From NCBI GenBank assembly GCA_958510875.1, contig OY294069.1, forward strand, positions 158,347,111 through 158,411,110: DNA of 64,000 nucleotides, given 5' to 3'. The notes under the pieces were generated by a model. It saw only the letters and a program-made list of their open reading frames with translations, was not told where the DNA came from and searched no databases. How positions within the stretch are numbered: position 1 is the stretch's first letter; every line of letters starts with the position of its first letter. Both the position numbers and the translations under genes were made by a program. Shown here one piece after another: positions 21,056 through 31,636 of this stretch. The DNA is from Endomychus coccineus (taxonomy: Eukaryota > Arthropoda > Insecta > Coleoptera > Endomychidae).

Positions 21056-21412
21056 TTTGTCCACGACTATTGTATAAAATATGCATAATGCATGTGTTTC
21101 CTCAATCATAATGATATCCATTAATTACTAGTGAATAATGAAATCATTATTCACTACCATCAAATGACAAACATGATAGAAACGTATAGACAAATACGAT
21201 AAAAATAGAGCGTGCTATGAAACGTCAAGTCAGATCGAAGTTAATTTGAAACGTCAATTTGTTGGTTCTACTTGTTTCAACAGCAAAGTTTATTAGTATC
21301 AAAGTATTATTTATGGGTCGTGGACAAAGTATAATTTTCTACTTGCATATTATGGCTATTAAACACACCATAATATGCTCCTTGAATAATATACTATTAA
21401 ATACAGGTGAGA
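21056..21412. repeat. Dispersed repeat with terminal hairpin, copy 2
   Basis: The body, 21056-21328, has TTTGTCCACGAC at the left and GTCGTGGACAAA at the right, a perfect 12-bp terminal inverted repeat. It is the reverse complement of 13316-13575. Beyond the right end, a shortened version of the 13.2-kb hairpin follows (CATATTATGGCTATTA and CACCATAATATG). No flanking duplication is obvious. Confidence 0.8.
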
Positions 21413-21419
21413 CTATTCC

Positions 21420-22556
21420 TCAAAAAAATGTGTCACAGTAATGACAAATATCTAAATAATTTAGAAGTGATGGGAATAAGCAAAAAAGCAATTCCATGAA
21501 ATTAAATTTATCTCCAGCTGATAGTAATCCTTTATATATCCTAATAATAATAGTATTTGAACAGGTACATTTTGTTTTATAATTTTGTTCACTCTGATGA
21601 AGGCTATTTATTAGCTGAAAGGCTCTCAGTAATTTAACAGTATTTTTAGTGGATAACGGTGCTTGCTTCTTATTTATAGTGTTATAGTGTATCCACAATA
21701 TGAGCTCTTCTATAGATCATTATAATTGTATATATTACAATATTGTGAAACAAAGCGTTTAATTGGACATATTTGAGAACATGCATTTACGACAATATTC
21801 TAATTTTGTTGTCCTTGTGAAATTCTGAATAATTCTCAAAATTCTTCCCATTCAATTATTTCTTCGTAAATTGCTAATATTTCATAATTTCTATAACAAT
21901 CCTTTATCAATTCTTCGGAGGTTCTATACAATCGTTAAATGTTGAGGTCGTTCGTAATTGAAACACTTTCAAGTAGGTCACGGGGGTTTTTAATAGTAAA
22001 ATTAATTTATTTATCCATTAGACAAATTGATCAGTATACGTATGAACGAATTTTTTTCTTGTGGTTGTCAAGCTGGTACGTTTCTATGGTAGCACATGAC
22101 TACACTATAATCGATACTTATCGAGTAATCAGAATATGAAAATAAGGAAAATGCAGGTCAAGGTATGAGTTATTTACCGAATCCTTACAAACGCCAAACG
22201 GAATAATATCTACGTAAATAATTACATTAAGTTCATTGTTGTAAGTTATCGAAATATAAAAGCTTGATTGAGTTGTTTGTTACCTTGTGATATCATATTT
22301 CTATTGTAAAAAAATAAAACAAAATTTCTTTTTAAGATATGAATGCTTCTGTTGAACTATTGATTGAAACTCCGAACTTGACAATTCACTTTCAAAACGC
22401 ACAATAAATTTAGATATTCCATACGACATATTGCTACTTTCACAAATACTTTAATAATTCAATGATTTTTTATGGGTATGAACCTAAAACTTGATATCCC
22501 TTCCCTACCTGTATTTAATGTATTTAATCATTAGTTATCATTATTGAATATTATCC
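21420..22556. other. Unassigned AT-rich DNA
   Basis: No gene, RNA or repeat partner recognised; frames are short and low-complexity. Confidence 0.4.
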
Positions 22557-22559
22557 TTA

Positions 22560-23729
22560 TAGTCTAGGAGCCAGAGCGATATTGATGGTCTGAACATTAA
22601 CCCGATGGCACTATGGTTTATCGTTAGAGAACGGTTCAATGACCAATTCATCTCACAGACCGAATTTTCCCCGGCTGCTAGATCTCAAGATACAGCATCC
22701 GCATTTTTTTTTTACTGGATAACCCTTTTAAAGTTGCGGTTACTTGAAACGCATGCCATTCTCATACACTTCCACCATGTGCCATCATTTTTTATCGTGC
22801 CCCTTTATCAGGCCGGCCAGTTAAAATTGGACCGAAAATGGACTGCTAGTTAACCCTCCCAAACCTGGTGGAAAATCTTCATTGGTGTTGGCAATTGTTA
22901 ATATACCCTATGCCATCAAAAGTTATCAGTTCATTTCCGAGTAATTGGCCATTATTTGGACCAAAAATGTTTCTTTTTCATTTTGTGGCTCAAGCTTGCA
23001 GGATACAAGATAACATGATGGCACCATGTTAAATAACTTTATCGGAGGTAAAATTTAAAATTATTGCCATCACTCCTTACCTATTTAAACCCCCCAAAAT
23101 CCCCTAAAACCACACCCAAAAAAATATGAATAATATGGATAATATGACCAATTTTATCATAGAATTTTTGAGATTCTGGGTGGGTTTAAAATCGAAACGG
23201 CAGTTTTTTTGTTCTTGTTTTGTTTTGGGGGGTGGTTTTAGTTATTTAAGATGGTGCCATCATGTTATCTTGTAACCCGCAAGTTTTAGCCACAAAATGA
23301 AAAAAATAAACATTTTTGGTCCAAATAATGGCCAATTACTCGGAAATGGACCGATAACTTTTGGTGGCATAGGGTATGTTAACAATTGACAACACGAATG
23401 AACATTTTCCACCAGGTTTGGGAGGGTTAACTTGCAGTCCATTTTCGATCCAATTATAACTGGTCAGCCTGATAAACGGACACGATATAAAATGATGGCA
23501 CATGGTGGAAGTGTATAAGAATGGCATGCTTTTCAAGTAACCGCAACTTGGAAAGGGTTAACCTTCAGTCAAAAAAAATGAAAAATGCGGATGCTGTATC
23601 TCGAGATCTAGCAGCCTGGGAAAATTCGGTCTGTGAGATGAATTGGTCATTGAACCGTTCTCTAACGATAAACCGTAGTGCCATCGGGTTAATGTTCAGA
23701 CCATCAATATCGCTCTGGCTCCTAGACTA
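22560..23729. mobile_element. Palindromic foldback-like element 2 (1170 bp)
   Basis: The left end TAGTCTAGGAGCCAGAGCGA is repeated in inverted form at the right end, and TTA flanks both sides (22557-22559 and 23730-23732). The inverted arms run from 22560 to about 23034 and from about 23237 to 23729, with small indels. Matching blocks include GATGGCACTA...GGTTTATCGTTAGAGAAC and ACAAGATAACATGATGGCAC. The roughly 200-bp centre has C-rich and G-rich runs. No transposase is encoded. A 3-bp TTA duplication suits a PIF/Harbinger-type mechanism but is weak evidence. Confidence 0.9.
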
Positions 23730-23734
23730 TTAGG

Positions 23735-25900
23735 TTTATATGTTATTAACACATATGTGCGTTTCCTTTTTATAAATATTTTTATAATAGACTGTTGGTG
23801 CGAGCTATGATAGACGTGCATCGCCAGTCGTAGAAATATAATATGATGAATAGATTGTTCTCATTATGTGTATTGGGTTAACAATAAATAATCCGTATAA
23901 AAATTTCGAGTCTTATTATAATATACAGGCCAATTTAAACGCGATACAACACTATCACGTTATTTATGAATTCGCTGAATGTTGGCGAATTTCTTATGAA
24001 ACTACAAACTAATAAACAACAAAATTGATAGAAAACTGTCCTACTATGATGAACTGTAAAATTTCAATCTTGTAGCGAATTATTTCGGAATGAGTCTTTG
24101 ACAAATAAACCAATAAATTGTCAGATATCACATTACATATCAAATTGTGATTACAATTTAATCATTTAACAATGAACGTATGCACTAAAATTAGAATTCT
24201 TGATTTACAAATATATGTTTGTCTATTTAAATTTTTTTTATTCATTAACATTTTATTGAATAAAATATGACACTTAATTTTAATTAATTTTATTATATCA
24301 AAGTCAATTTTTATATTGAAACATTGTGATATAATATTCATAAGCCTATCAATTTTTGGAACATAATTTTTCTTGTAGCCACTCAAAATGCTTAATAATG
24401 AGGTGTGACAGTTGACCCCGAAACATGTAGTTAATATCTAAAAATTGTGAGGATCAAACTGAAGATTTTTAAAATTATTAAAATGAACTTATACTTGGGT
24501 AACACTAATCTATAGTTATTATTCATTGAAAAATTGTTATTACTCTGTACATCGTTATAGATAAATGGGTCATACTGGTTTCCAGTAATTACTTAAATTT
24601 AAATACAGATTCAATTCGGTTTCACTCTCATTATCAATTTCATTTACATTAATAACTCTATGTTATTAGATAATGAAGAATAATAATCTTCGACATATTG
24701 GATTGAATTTTTCCAACTTTTTATAGGAATGGTACAATTTTCCTAATTAATGTTACATACAACACTTACACTTGAAGTTGGAGAAATATTTTCTGCTCTA
24801 ACATTCGATTTTACTTAATGCTAGATATGCTCAATGTCAATAGTGGTAAATATAAAAATACAGTGATATGGAAGGAGTAATACCCACTGCCCCCCCCCCC
24901 ATATCGGCGCAGTGGTATCAAATATATATTATTTTTTTGAATTCATTTTTTAATATACGAGTACTTTTCTGAATCTAGTGCTATTTGAATTAGGAACTTC
25001 ATTTATTTGACAGCATGGTCGATTACAATTACAATGTTTTTAGGCACTTCTTTCTACTTCTGCTTAAGAAAATTCTCCCAATATTCTATCGCTGGCTCAC
25101 ACGATGTCTTATGAACATTATAGGTTTTCCTATGGTGGTATTAAAAAAAAAGCCACGACCCGGTTTTCAATTATTATAGAAAATGTTACAAAATTCATAA
25201 AAAAATTGCTTCATATGCCATTCGTTTGTCTATCAAAGGATGAAAACACAAACACAAAACCTGCCACGGAGAAAGATATATGTCATAATTTAAAATACAA
25301 TACAATATATTCAACACTATCAGTCGATATGTCATTATTAGAAATAGCACAGCAAATATTCATTCAATTTAACAAACAAACATCGAAATTATAGTTAATT
25401 GTCGAATGGTTAATATTTTGTATTATTCAAAATTATCGATTGACATAACAATGCGCATGTACAATAAGAATAAACCGATCAGACAGATCTCACAAGTCAC
25501 AATATATCAAGAACATTCTGAGCAGTGTAAACTGTACTGTGCACACTGTATATCTATAAAAGTTGGCTATATAGATATGAGACATATTCTGAAGACCAAA
25601 ATGAATCAATATTCAATTTTAAATATTGTTTTTATGAGCTGTCATAATCTTAATTTGATAGAGATATACCTATGGAAAGTTAGATCTCTAAAATAAATAT
25701 GAGAAAACGAATTGCTCCGACCTTGCCTATTTGTATATTATTTCAGCTGAAATAGTAATAAGAATATCCTGAATCGTGCGATTATAAATAGCTTAAAGTT
25801 TCAATGATGATTTTACGCGTGAATCAGGTACGTGAAGTTACTTATTTCTGTTATATGTTGAATTATTTTAAATATAATTCTTGCATGATTTCAATTTCGA
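23735..25900. other. Unassigned, 2.2 kb
   Basis: Two plus-strand frames of 96 codons each (25104-25394 and 25406-25696) lie close together, but neither shows a domain or conserved pattern; their composition simply follows the local AT bias. A C-run at about 24888-24900 is followed by GGCGCAGTGGTATC, complementary in part to the preceding TACCCACTGCC, giving a small hairpin. Nothing else recognised. Confidence 0.4.
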
Positions 25901-25904
25901 TAAT

Positions 25905-26815
25905 ATGTTCTTATCTGTATCAACAATTGTTATGTTAATTAGTGTTTCCATGTAATTTAGAAAAGAATAGATGACTTCGATCAATGAAATGCGTCTGCAG
26001 CCGAATTGTGTTTTGAAATTCAATTAAAACTGCAGAAAACATTGGATCGGTTGTGTGTTGAAATGGACTGAATCTCATTAATTAAATACCTAACATACTA
26101 TTCTATGATTTTGCAAATCTAAATAACTATGATTATTTTATGAATTAACTATTCTATGACTTACATTTCATTCCTACTACTAACAACTAATCAAGTTTAA
26201 GATAACTCTGTGAAATTTAATTTCAAAACTGTCACTGTCATGAATGTAACAATGTCAGATAACACATTATCTTTTAAGGTTGAATTAAGAAGACAATAGA
26301 AAGTGGTAATTCAAAATATCTGAATTTGGTTAGCTTTGAATCAGATTATTATACAGATCTTTTGAATAACCACTTTCTATTGTCTATTTAATTCAACTTA
26401 AAAATATAATGTATTATTTGACATTGTTACATTTATGACTATGATTTTGAAATTAAATTCCATAGAGTTATCTTAAACATTAGTTTTTAGTAATAGGAAT
26501 GAAACGTAAATCATAGAATAGCTAATTCATAGAATAATCATAGTTATTTAGACTTGTAAAATCATTAAATAGTATCTTAGACATTTAATTAGCTAGATTC
26601 AAATCATTTCAAGTACGTTATTAATTTAATAATTAGCCATACATTACTCTTCTACACACAATCGATCCAACCTTTTCTGCAGTCTTAATTGGATTTCAAA
26701 ACAGATCGGCTGCAGACGTATTTCATTATTCAAAGTCAACTATTCTTTTCTAAATTATATGGAAACACTAATTAACATAACTATTTTTGATGAAAAAGAT
26801 AAAAATATACTATCG
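25905..26815. mobile_element. Palindromic foldback-like element 3 (about 0.9 kb)
   Basis: Two arms of about 430 bp face each other around 26345. Examples are GTTATGTTAATTAGTGTTTC near 25928 and its complement near 26770, TGCGTCTGCAGCCGA near 25990 and its complement near 26707, and CAATAGAAAGTGGT near 26295 and its complement near 26366. Arms have diverged by substitutions and small indels, so the element is old. Exact ends and target duplication are not clear. No coding capacity. Confidence 0.82.
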
Positions 26816-27130
26816 AAACGTCAAAAAGACAAGTCTTATTTTATTTTCAGTCATATTAAAGAACCAGGATACCAAGAAAACGGAACATACATCTACAAAT
26901 GGTTCAAGAATATAAATACCGGTCCAACCCGTCAAAAAAGCCAACCACCAACCAGGTGGGTCCCGCATCCTCCTGAGAAATATTTTCCGATTTCTTTTCT
27001 CCATTCATAAATATCTCAGCGTATAGCCTCTATTCTAGTACTTCTAGTACGCAAATTACACTGCCGCAAGTTATAATATGTATTTTCAGGGTTAAGGTAT
27101 ATGTTATTAAGTTGTATAGTGATTATTTTT
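26816..27130. other. Unassigned
   Basis: A frame at 26759-27010 overlaps the palindrome edge and shows no domain. Nothing else recognised before the next PLE motif. Confidence 0.35.
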
Positions 27131-27134
27131 GATA

Positions 27135-27178
27135 CCTCTTCTGATGATGGACGTGAGACCAAAACGTACGTAAAGACG
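27135..27178 (+). ncRNA. Decayed PLE hammerhead motif
   Basis: CTGATGA is intact, but the stem II arm has changed to GGAC, which no longer pairs fully with GACC, and GAAA has become AAAA, losing the catalytic G12. The tail that follows (TGTTATATGACCTATATCCC, AATTCATACTTA) matches other family A PLE ends. No RT or endonuclease remains beside it, so this is a solo 3' end. Confidence 0.8.
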
Positions 27179-27239
27179 AAAATATATTAAACATATGTGT
27201 TATATGACCTATATCCCAACAATTTACATATAATTCATA

Positions 27240-27825
27240 CTTAATATTATTGATATATTAGCTCAAGTGTGTATACATACACACAAAAAATAAACCAGTC
27301 TTATCAATAAACTTTTCACAAAAGCTCAATAGTTTTACAGCTACATCAATACAAATTTAAATCAATTATTAGCTGTTTTGAAACAAGAATAATTGTAATT
27401 CATGTTTATTGCATCTAATGAACTATTGCTCACTTCAAGAAACTGTAAAAAAATGTAGAATGTAAGTTAACTCATCGTAATTTTTCGTTTTAATGTCCTT
27501 AATTTTCTGTTGCCATTGTTGAGTCGCTGAATATTAAACAAAATATTAACCAAGTTGCTAAGTTGGAATGTAAGTAACTATCAAATTGACATTTCCGTAA
27601 ATTGCAATAACGTCACAGTTAAGTTTGGTTTCCAAAAATTTAACTAGAAATATCTTGTTCCTTTCGAACATAATTTTCTGTAGATAACAACTCAATTTAA
27701 TTGAAGCGATACTGAACGTGTGGAAGAAAAATTTAAGAAATTTAAGTCACTGTACATTTAGTTTTATTGGGTGTTTGTCACAAATAATTGATCTTGCAAT
27801 CTCCTTCATACGTTACAAATCATCC
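27240..27825. other. Unassigned AT-rich DNA
   Basis: No gene, RNA or repeat partner recognised. Confidence 0.4.
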
Positions 27826-27828
27826 TGT

Positions 27829-28629
27829 GTACGAGGGCAAGTTGGAAAGTTCCTGAAAAATGAAACAAGAAATGATTTATTTTATCAAAACTCATTTTAT
27901 TTCTCAACATAATCTCCTTGTACCCCGATACACTTTGTCCATTCGTTTTTCTAATTTTTCGATCCCTTCCAGATAATACGATTTCGCCAATGTTTCAAAA
28001 TAGGCGTTTGTTTCAGCGATGACCTCATCGTGGGAGCCAAATCTCTTTTCACCGAGTTTGGAAATAAATAAAAATAGCGAGGGGCCAAATCTGGAGAATA
28101 TGGTGGATCACGAACCAATTCGTAGCGCAATTCATACAATTTGCGGACCTGTGCTTCGGTGCGTTGTCCTGGTGGAAGAGCACTTTTTTTTTGCCAAATG
28201 TGTCTGCTTTCGCTTAGAATTGGCGGCATATCAATCCAACAGCTCTGTATAATAAACGCCGGTGATCATTTTGCCCTTTTCAAGGTAATCGATAATACCG
28301 TGTGCATCCCAAAAAACTGTCGCCATGACTTTGTTGGACGATAAACCCACTTCGGCCTTTTTCGGCTTCGATTCGCCAGGACCAGTTCAACTGTTTCGAC
28401 TGTTTGTGCTCAAAGCCTCAGCAATCTCGTGCAGTTTAAATCGTCGATCGTCCAATATCATACCATGGATCTTATCGACGATTTCTGGCGCTGTAACCTC
28501 AATTGGACGACCAGAACGTTAGGCGTCCTTTGTGGTCATTCTACCACAACGAAAATTAGTGAACCACTTGTCAATCGTTCCAATCGATGATGAGGAGTCC
28601 CCATAATGTTTAACAGCAATACTTTGGAT
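27829..28629 (-). mobile_element. Mariner element, internally deleted, split by a hAT insertion
   Basis: On the minus strand the 3' end is near 27829 with a terminal GTACGAGGGCAAGTTGGAAA stretch typical of mariner inverted repeats. The transposase relic reads leftward from 28629. The sequence continues for only a few bases on the far side of the hAT (GCGTAATG at 30215), then similarity ends, so the 5' portion is missing. The hAT at 28630-30206 interrupts it with an exact 8-bp duplication. Confidence 0.88.
27890..28629 (-). pseudogene. Mariner (DD34D-type) transposase relic
   Basis: Minus-strand pieces read, in order, LRIQSIAVKHYGDSSSSIG (split by the hAT), WFTNFRCGRM, RSGRPIEVTAPEIVDKIHG, ILDDRRFKLHEIAEAL, then a deletion, SNKVMATVFWDAHGII, VLFHQD-type remains, KLYELRYELV and PPYSPDLAPRYFYLFPNSV. 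In intact relatives the third Asp is in LAPSD; here it reads LAPRY, so the catalytic residue is lost. The second-Asp block is frameshifted in an A-run. This belongs to the classical mariner group close to the transposase portion of SETMAR, unlike the DD41D copy at 19 kb. Several stops; dead. Confidence 0.88.
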
Positions 28630-28649
28630 TAGGGATGGCAACGATGTAA

Positions 28650-28767
28650 GTATCGATATACTTGATATATCGATACATCATGCGAAATATATCGATATAT
28701 CTATATCGATAATTCGCTGAAATATATCGATAAAATTATCGATATATCACTAAAAATATATCGATAT
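28650..28767. repeat. Left subterminal TATCGATA array of the hAT
   Basis: By hand count, seven copies of the palindromic octamer TATCGATA occur in about 115 bp, spaced 10-22 bp apart. hAT transposases are known to bind short repeated motifs in subterminal regions, so these are likely transposase binding sites. The octamer is identical to the Drosophila DNA replication-related element bound by DREF. Confidence 0.88.
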
Positions 28768-29119
28768 TGCCGTATTTTGCTCTATATTCGTATAATTTTG
28801 AGTATGATGTAACCTCAGATCAGAATCTTCTAATAATAAACAGTAATGAAATCTATTATTTTCTGTTCTCCGTCCTGGCCTGCCATCTAGCTTTCAGTAG
28901 AAGATTACTGAAATTTAAACAAACCTGTAATAATAGAATGCGCAATATTTGTATTATCTTTCAATAAATGAGTAAGCCCCCAAAAGATTTGAGTCACCCA
29001 AGGTTATAAAAAAAGGGCCAAGCGTTGTCGCATCATTTTCTATATGACACAGTGCGGTTCATTAAGAAATAGTAGTTTCATTTTTTATTAATAGTGTCAG
29101 TATCTTATTATTGGATATT

Positions 29120-29310
29120 ATGCCACCAAAAAGCAATATTTGGAAAAATTTTACTAAACAATCTAGTGTCGAGGCACGTTGTAATATTTGCTCAAAAGTT
29201 TTGAAACGTTCTGGTAACACTTCGAATCTTAGTGCAAAAAGCAAAAGCATTCAACTATTCATAAAAGTGTTTTTGGTGACAGAAAAATTAGTATTGACAC
29301 CGCAACAAGT
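29120..29310 (+). pseudogene. hAT transposase N-terminus, degenerate BED zinc finger
   Basis: From an ATG at 29120 the frame reads PPKSNIWKNF, ARCNICSKVLKRSGNTSNL and SAKSKSIQLF. This fits the BED finger pattern: aromatic residues, CxxC, then a helix ending in two His. Both Cys remain, but the two zinc-binding His positions now read Lys and Gln, so the finger should not fold. The domain directs DNA binding in ZBED-type hAT transposases. The frame then shifts before the next segment. Confidence 0.85.
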
Positions 29311-29329
29311 CACCACCATAATCGGTGAA

Positions 29330-29843
29330 AAAAGCATCAGAAGCCTCTTTTAGCTCAATCTTTACTCCGCCTTCAATTGCTAAGGCACTTCAGTCGATTA
29401 CATCTTTTACTGCCCATTATATTTCTGCAGAGCTTTTAAAAATCATTTCTGAATGGGATTTAAATTCTAATGACGTTGTAGCGGTGGTAACAGATAATGT
29501 GGCAAAAGCTGTCTTCGATACGTTCGGTAAAAACAGGCAGATACCCTGTTTTGCAAATACATTAAATTTAGTTTGTGAAAGCTCCATTACAAACATCCAG
29601 AGCTTAAACGGATTATTATTAAGAAATATCGTTACATGGTTTAAGCGCAGTGTACGTGCAAGTGATCAACTGCGTAAACAACAATCAGAAAATGATATTC
29701 CGCAGGACAAAATTGAAAAATTTTGGTGGAATTCTACTTTCTACATGATCAGTATATTTGTTGAGCTTGCCCGGATGATTGCTAATATAATTTTTAATTA
29801 TGTCGGTGCACCTGATATGTTACAAAAACCCGCAACTGAATAA
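29330..29843 (+). pseudogene. hAT transposase central segment
   Basis: The frame covers AHYISAELLKIISEWDLNSN, then VVAVVTDNVAKAVFDTFGKN, IPCFANTLNLVCES, WFKRSVRASDQLRK and EKFWWNSTFYMISIFVELAR. VTDNxA...IPCFAHTLNL is the hallmark of hAT transposases (VTDNAANM...HIPCFAHTLNLVV) and includes a catalytic Asp. The WNSTxxM block matches RWNSTYDM. The C-terminal dimerisation region is absent: the frame ends at 29843 and only AT-rich DNA follows up to the right subterminal array. Confidence 0.9.
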
Positions 29844-30084
29844 CTGGAAAAAGATTATCTAAATTGTTATTTTTACAATAACTTCCATCTGAATACTGGA
29901 ATTGAATTATGTTTTTTTTATTATTTATTAGAGTTATTCGCATTTTTCCCTATATGTATAACGTATTATATTCTTTTAGCTTGTTCATATCATAAAATCA
30001 TGAATAAACGATGTCATTAAATTTGTAGCTTTATTTACTTGTGAAAATAATACTTATTTAGTCAAATTCTTACGAAATTCAAGA

Positions 30085-30186
30085 AAGTATCGATATATTG
30101 AAAATATCGATACATTTGTTTCGATATATCGAATGTATCGATACATATTCCTTTTGAACATCGATGTATCGATATATCGATATATT
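30085..30186. repeat. Right subterminal TATCGATA array of the hAT
   Basis: About five copies of TATCGATA and one ATCGAT variant (ACATCGATGT) lie within 100 bp of the right end. Like the left array, they stop 20-25 bases short of the terminal inverted repeat. Confidence 0.87.
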
Positions 30187-30224
30187 TATAATTTTTGCCA
30201 TCCCTACTTTGGATGCGTAATGTT

Positions 30225-30730
30225 TTTTTTTAAACCGGCCAGAAATTAGTACTTTCCGGTTTATTTTTAGGTCAGAAAATCTCATTTTGTCGGACCGAGC
30301 CTGAAAATTATTGTGATAGTCCTATAAAAGCTTTTACCGGACTCATTTTTATTTACTTTCCGGCCTATCTAATGAAAAAAATAATAAAATAGTTAGTCTA
30401 AGATAGCGGTCAATTGGTTTCTATAGTAACCGAGTTTTGTATTATTTAAAACTATAAAATAACTTGACATATTTTGACGTTTAGTTGAAAACGTAACATT
30501 TATTATAAAATGGATATTCAAAATGATTGTGAATTAATGGAAGATGAAATTATACCAGATGAATTGTTAAGGCGGCCACCCAAGCAACGTTTGATTTATT
30601 ACCGTCGAAGTCCCGGATACGATATGAACAAACATACCAAATTTTTGAAAAGTTAATTAATAAAGAGTTCTTGTTATAAAAATATAAACTGAATAATATG
30701 AAGTTTATGGTACAACAATGCCTGTTTTAA
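30225..30730. other. Unassigned; possible small repeat
   Basis: TTTCCGG-type motifs recur between 30235 and 30370 (AAACCGGCCAGAAATTAG, ACTTTCCGGTTTA, ACTTTCCGGCCTA), suggesting a degenerate inverted or tandem element. No gene is visible. Confidence 0.4.
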
Positions 30731-30736
30731 AAAAAA

Positions 30737-30860
30737 TATTGTACGTAATACGTCCCAAAAGTGCTTTTACTGGACTCGCAGGCTTGCAGGACTCGCCTGC
30801 GGCTCGCCCTGCAATTTGCCCACTCGTCCAGTAAAAGACCACTTTCGGGACTTGTTACGT
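30737..30860. repeat. Imperfect palindrome, about 120 bp
   Basis: The left arm (GTAATACGTCCCAAAAGTGC, TTTTACTGGACTCG) is mirrored by the right arm (CGTCCAGTAAAAGACCACTT, TCGGGACTTGTTACG). The centre is GC-rich with repeated GGACTCGC and GGCTCGC. It would fold into a long hairpin; it may be a miniature foldback element. Confidence 0.72.
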
Positions 30861-30884
30861 AAACTACTATTACACGCAAGAAAT

Positions 30885-31085
30885 GATGCTTTTAGTTAAG
30901 ACGTGAAATTTTTTGACATCTTTACAAAAATCTTCAAGGTTACTTGCTATCGATGGGTGTCAAAACAGAACTGAATGACATATCAGTCTGAAATGCTAAT
31001 GCGTTTTAGTTAAAGATGGTACATCACAAATGTCACAAGGGATTTTAGTTTGTGGCACCATCTGTTTTATTTTCGCCTCGTAATA
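30885..31085. repeat. Fragment of the 40.7-kb miniature mariner
   Basis: It matches 41650-41840 in the same orientation. Shared blocks are AATCTTCAA, ATCGATGGGTGTCAAAACAG, ATATCAGTCTGAAA and GCACCATCTGTTTTATTTT. It lacks the terminal inverted repeat, so it is a truncated copy. Confidence 0.8.
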
Positions 31086-31089
31086 TAGA

Positions 31090-31630
31090 CAGAAATTATA
31101 CCTAGTGGGTTGCATAACAAGGGATATTCACGTTTTAGTTTCATATAACAAAAGGATGATGATATATTATAACTAACAATAAAAAAACAGACGGAAATGA
31201 GAATAAAATGCAGCTGTTAAAATATATACATTCATTCCCTCTGAAAAATGGTAATTGAAAATGTGGATTTAACGTCTTTGAAACGAGTTTCCTACTCTGA
31301 ATGTACCACATCTCTTGCTGAAGTTTGTGTTCTCTATATATGTTATCGATCTACATTATTACTCGGCAAAGTTTTGTGCAACCGAACCCGGAACGTATGC
31401 GACAGAATTTAAATTATCTCACGTATTACTTCTGATGAAAAAGGAGAGTATGTTGCCCCAGGACGACATTGTTCCTGCAGAATATCATTACGCTACAGAA
31501 TACGTCTGCGGAATTATAGGTTAATTATTTTGAAGATAATCTTCACAATTTCTATCCCACTAATTAGTGAAATATTAAGAGAAGGGATCAGCTTAATGCG
31601 CTTTGACGAGACTGTGGTCAGTAAATAAAA
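31090..31630. other. Unassigned
   Basis: A 69-codon frame at 31315-31524 has no domain. Nothing else recognised. Confidence 0.35.
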
Positions 31631-31636
31631 TCAAAG

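Larger units (their letters stand above)
28630..30206 (+). mobile_element. hAT element (1577 bp) with exact 8-bp target duplication
   Basis: The ends are TAGGGATGGCAA at 28630 and TTGCCATCCCTA ending at 30206, a complementary pair. The 8 bases CTTTGGAT are present at 28622-28629 and again at 30207-30214. An 8-bp duplication is diagnostic of hAT. Inside are a BED-finger start and a central transposase segment, much shorter than a full hAT transposase of about 600 residues, so the element is internally and C-terminally deleted. Both subterminal regions carry dense TATCGATA repeats. Confidence 0.96.

Noticed and set aside
24888..24915. C-run with flanking complement as a regulatory hairpin
   Set aside because: Too short and lacks any gene to act on.
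25104..25696. Two adjacent 96-codon frames as a pair of small genes
   Set aside because: Composition follows local AT bias, no domains, no promoter or splice context, and the organism is eukaryotic so operon reasoning does not apply.
28640..28770. TATCGATA cluster as a host enhancer or DREF-regulated promoter
   Set aside because: It lies inside a hAT with a matching array at the other end, so transposase-binding repeats explain it better; a secondary host role remains possible.
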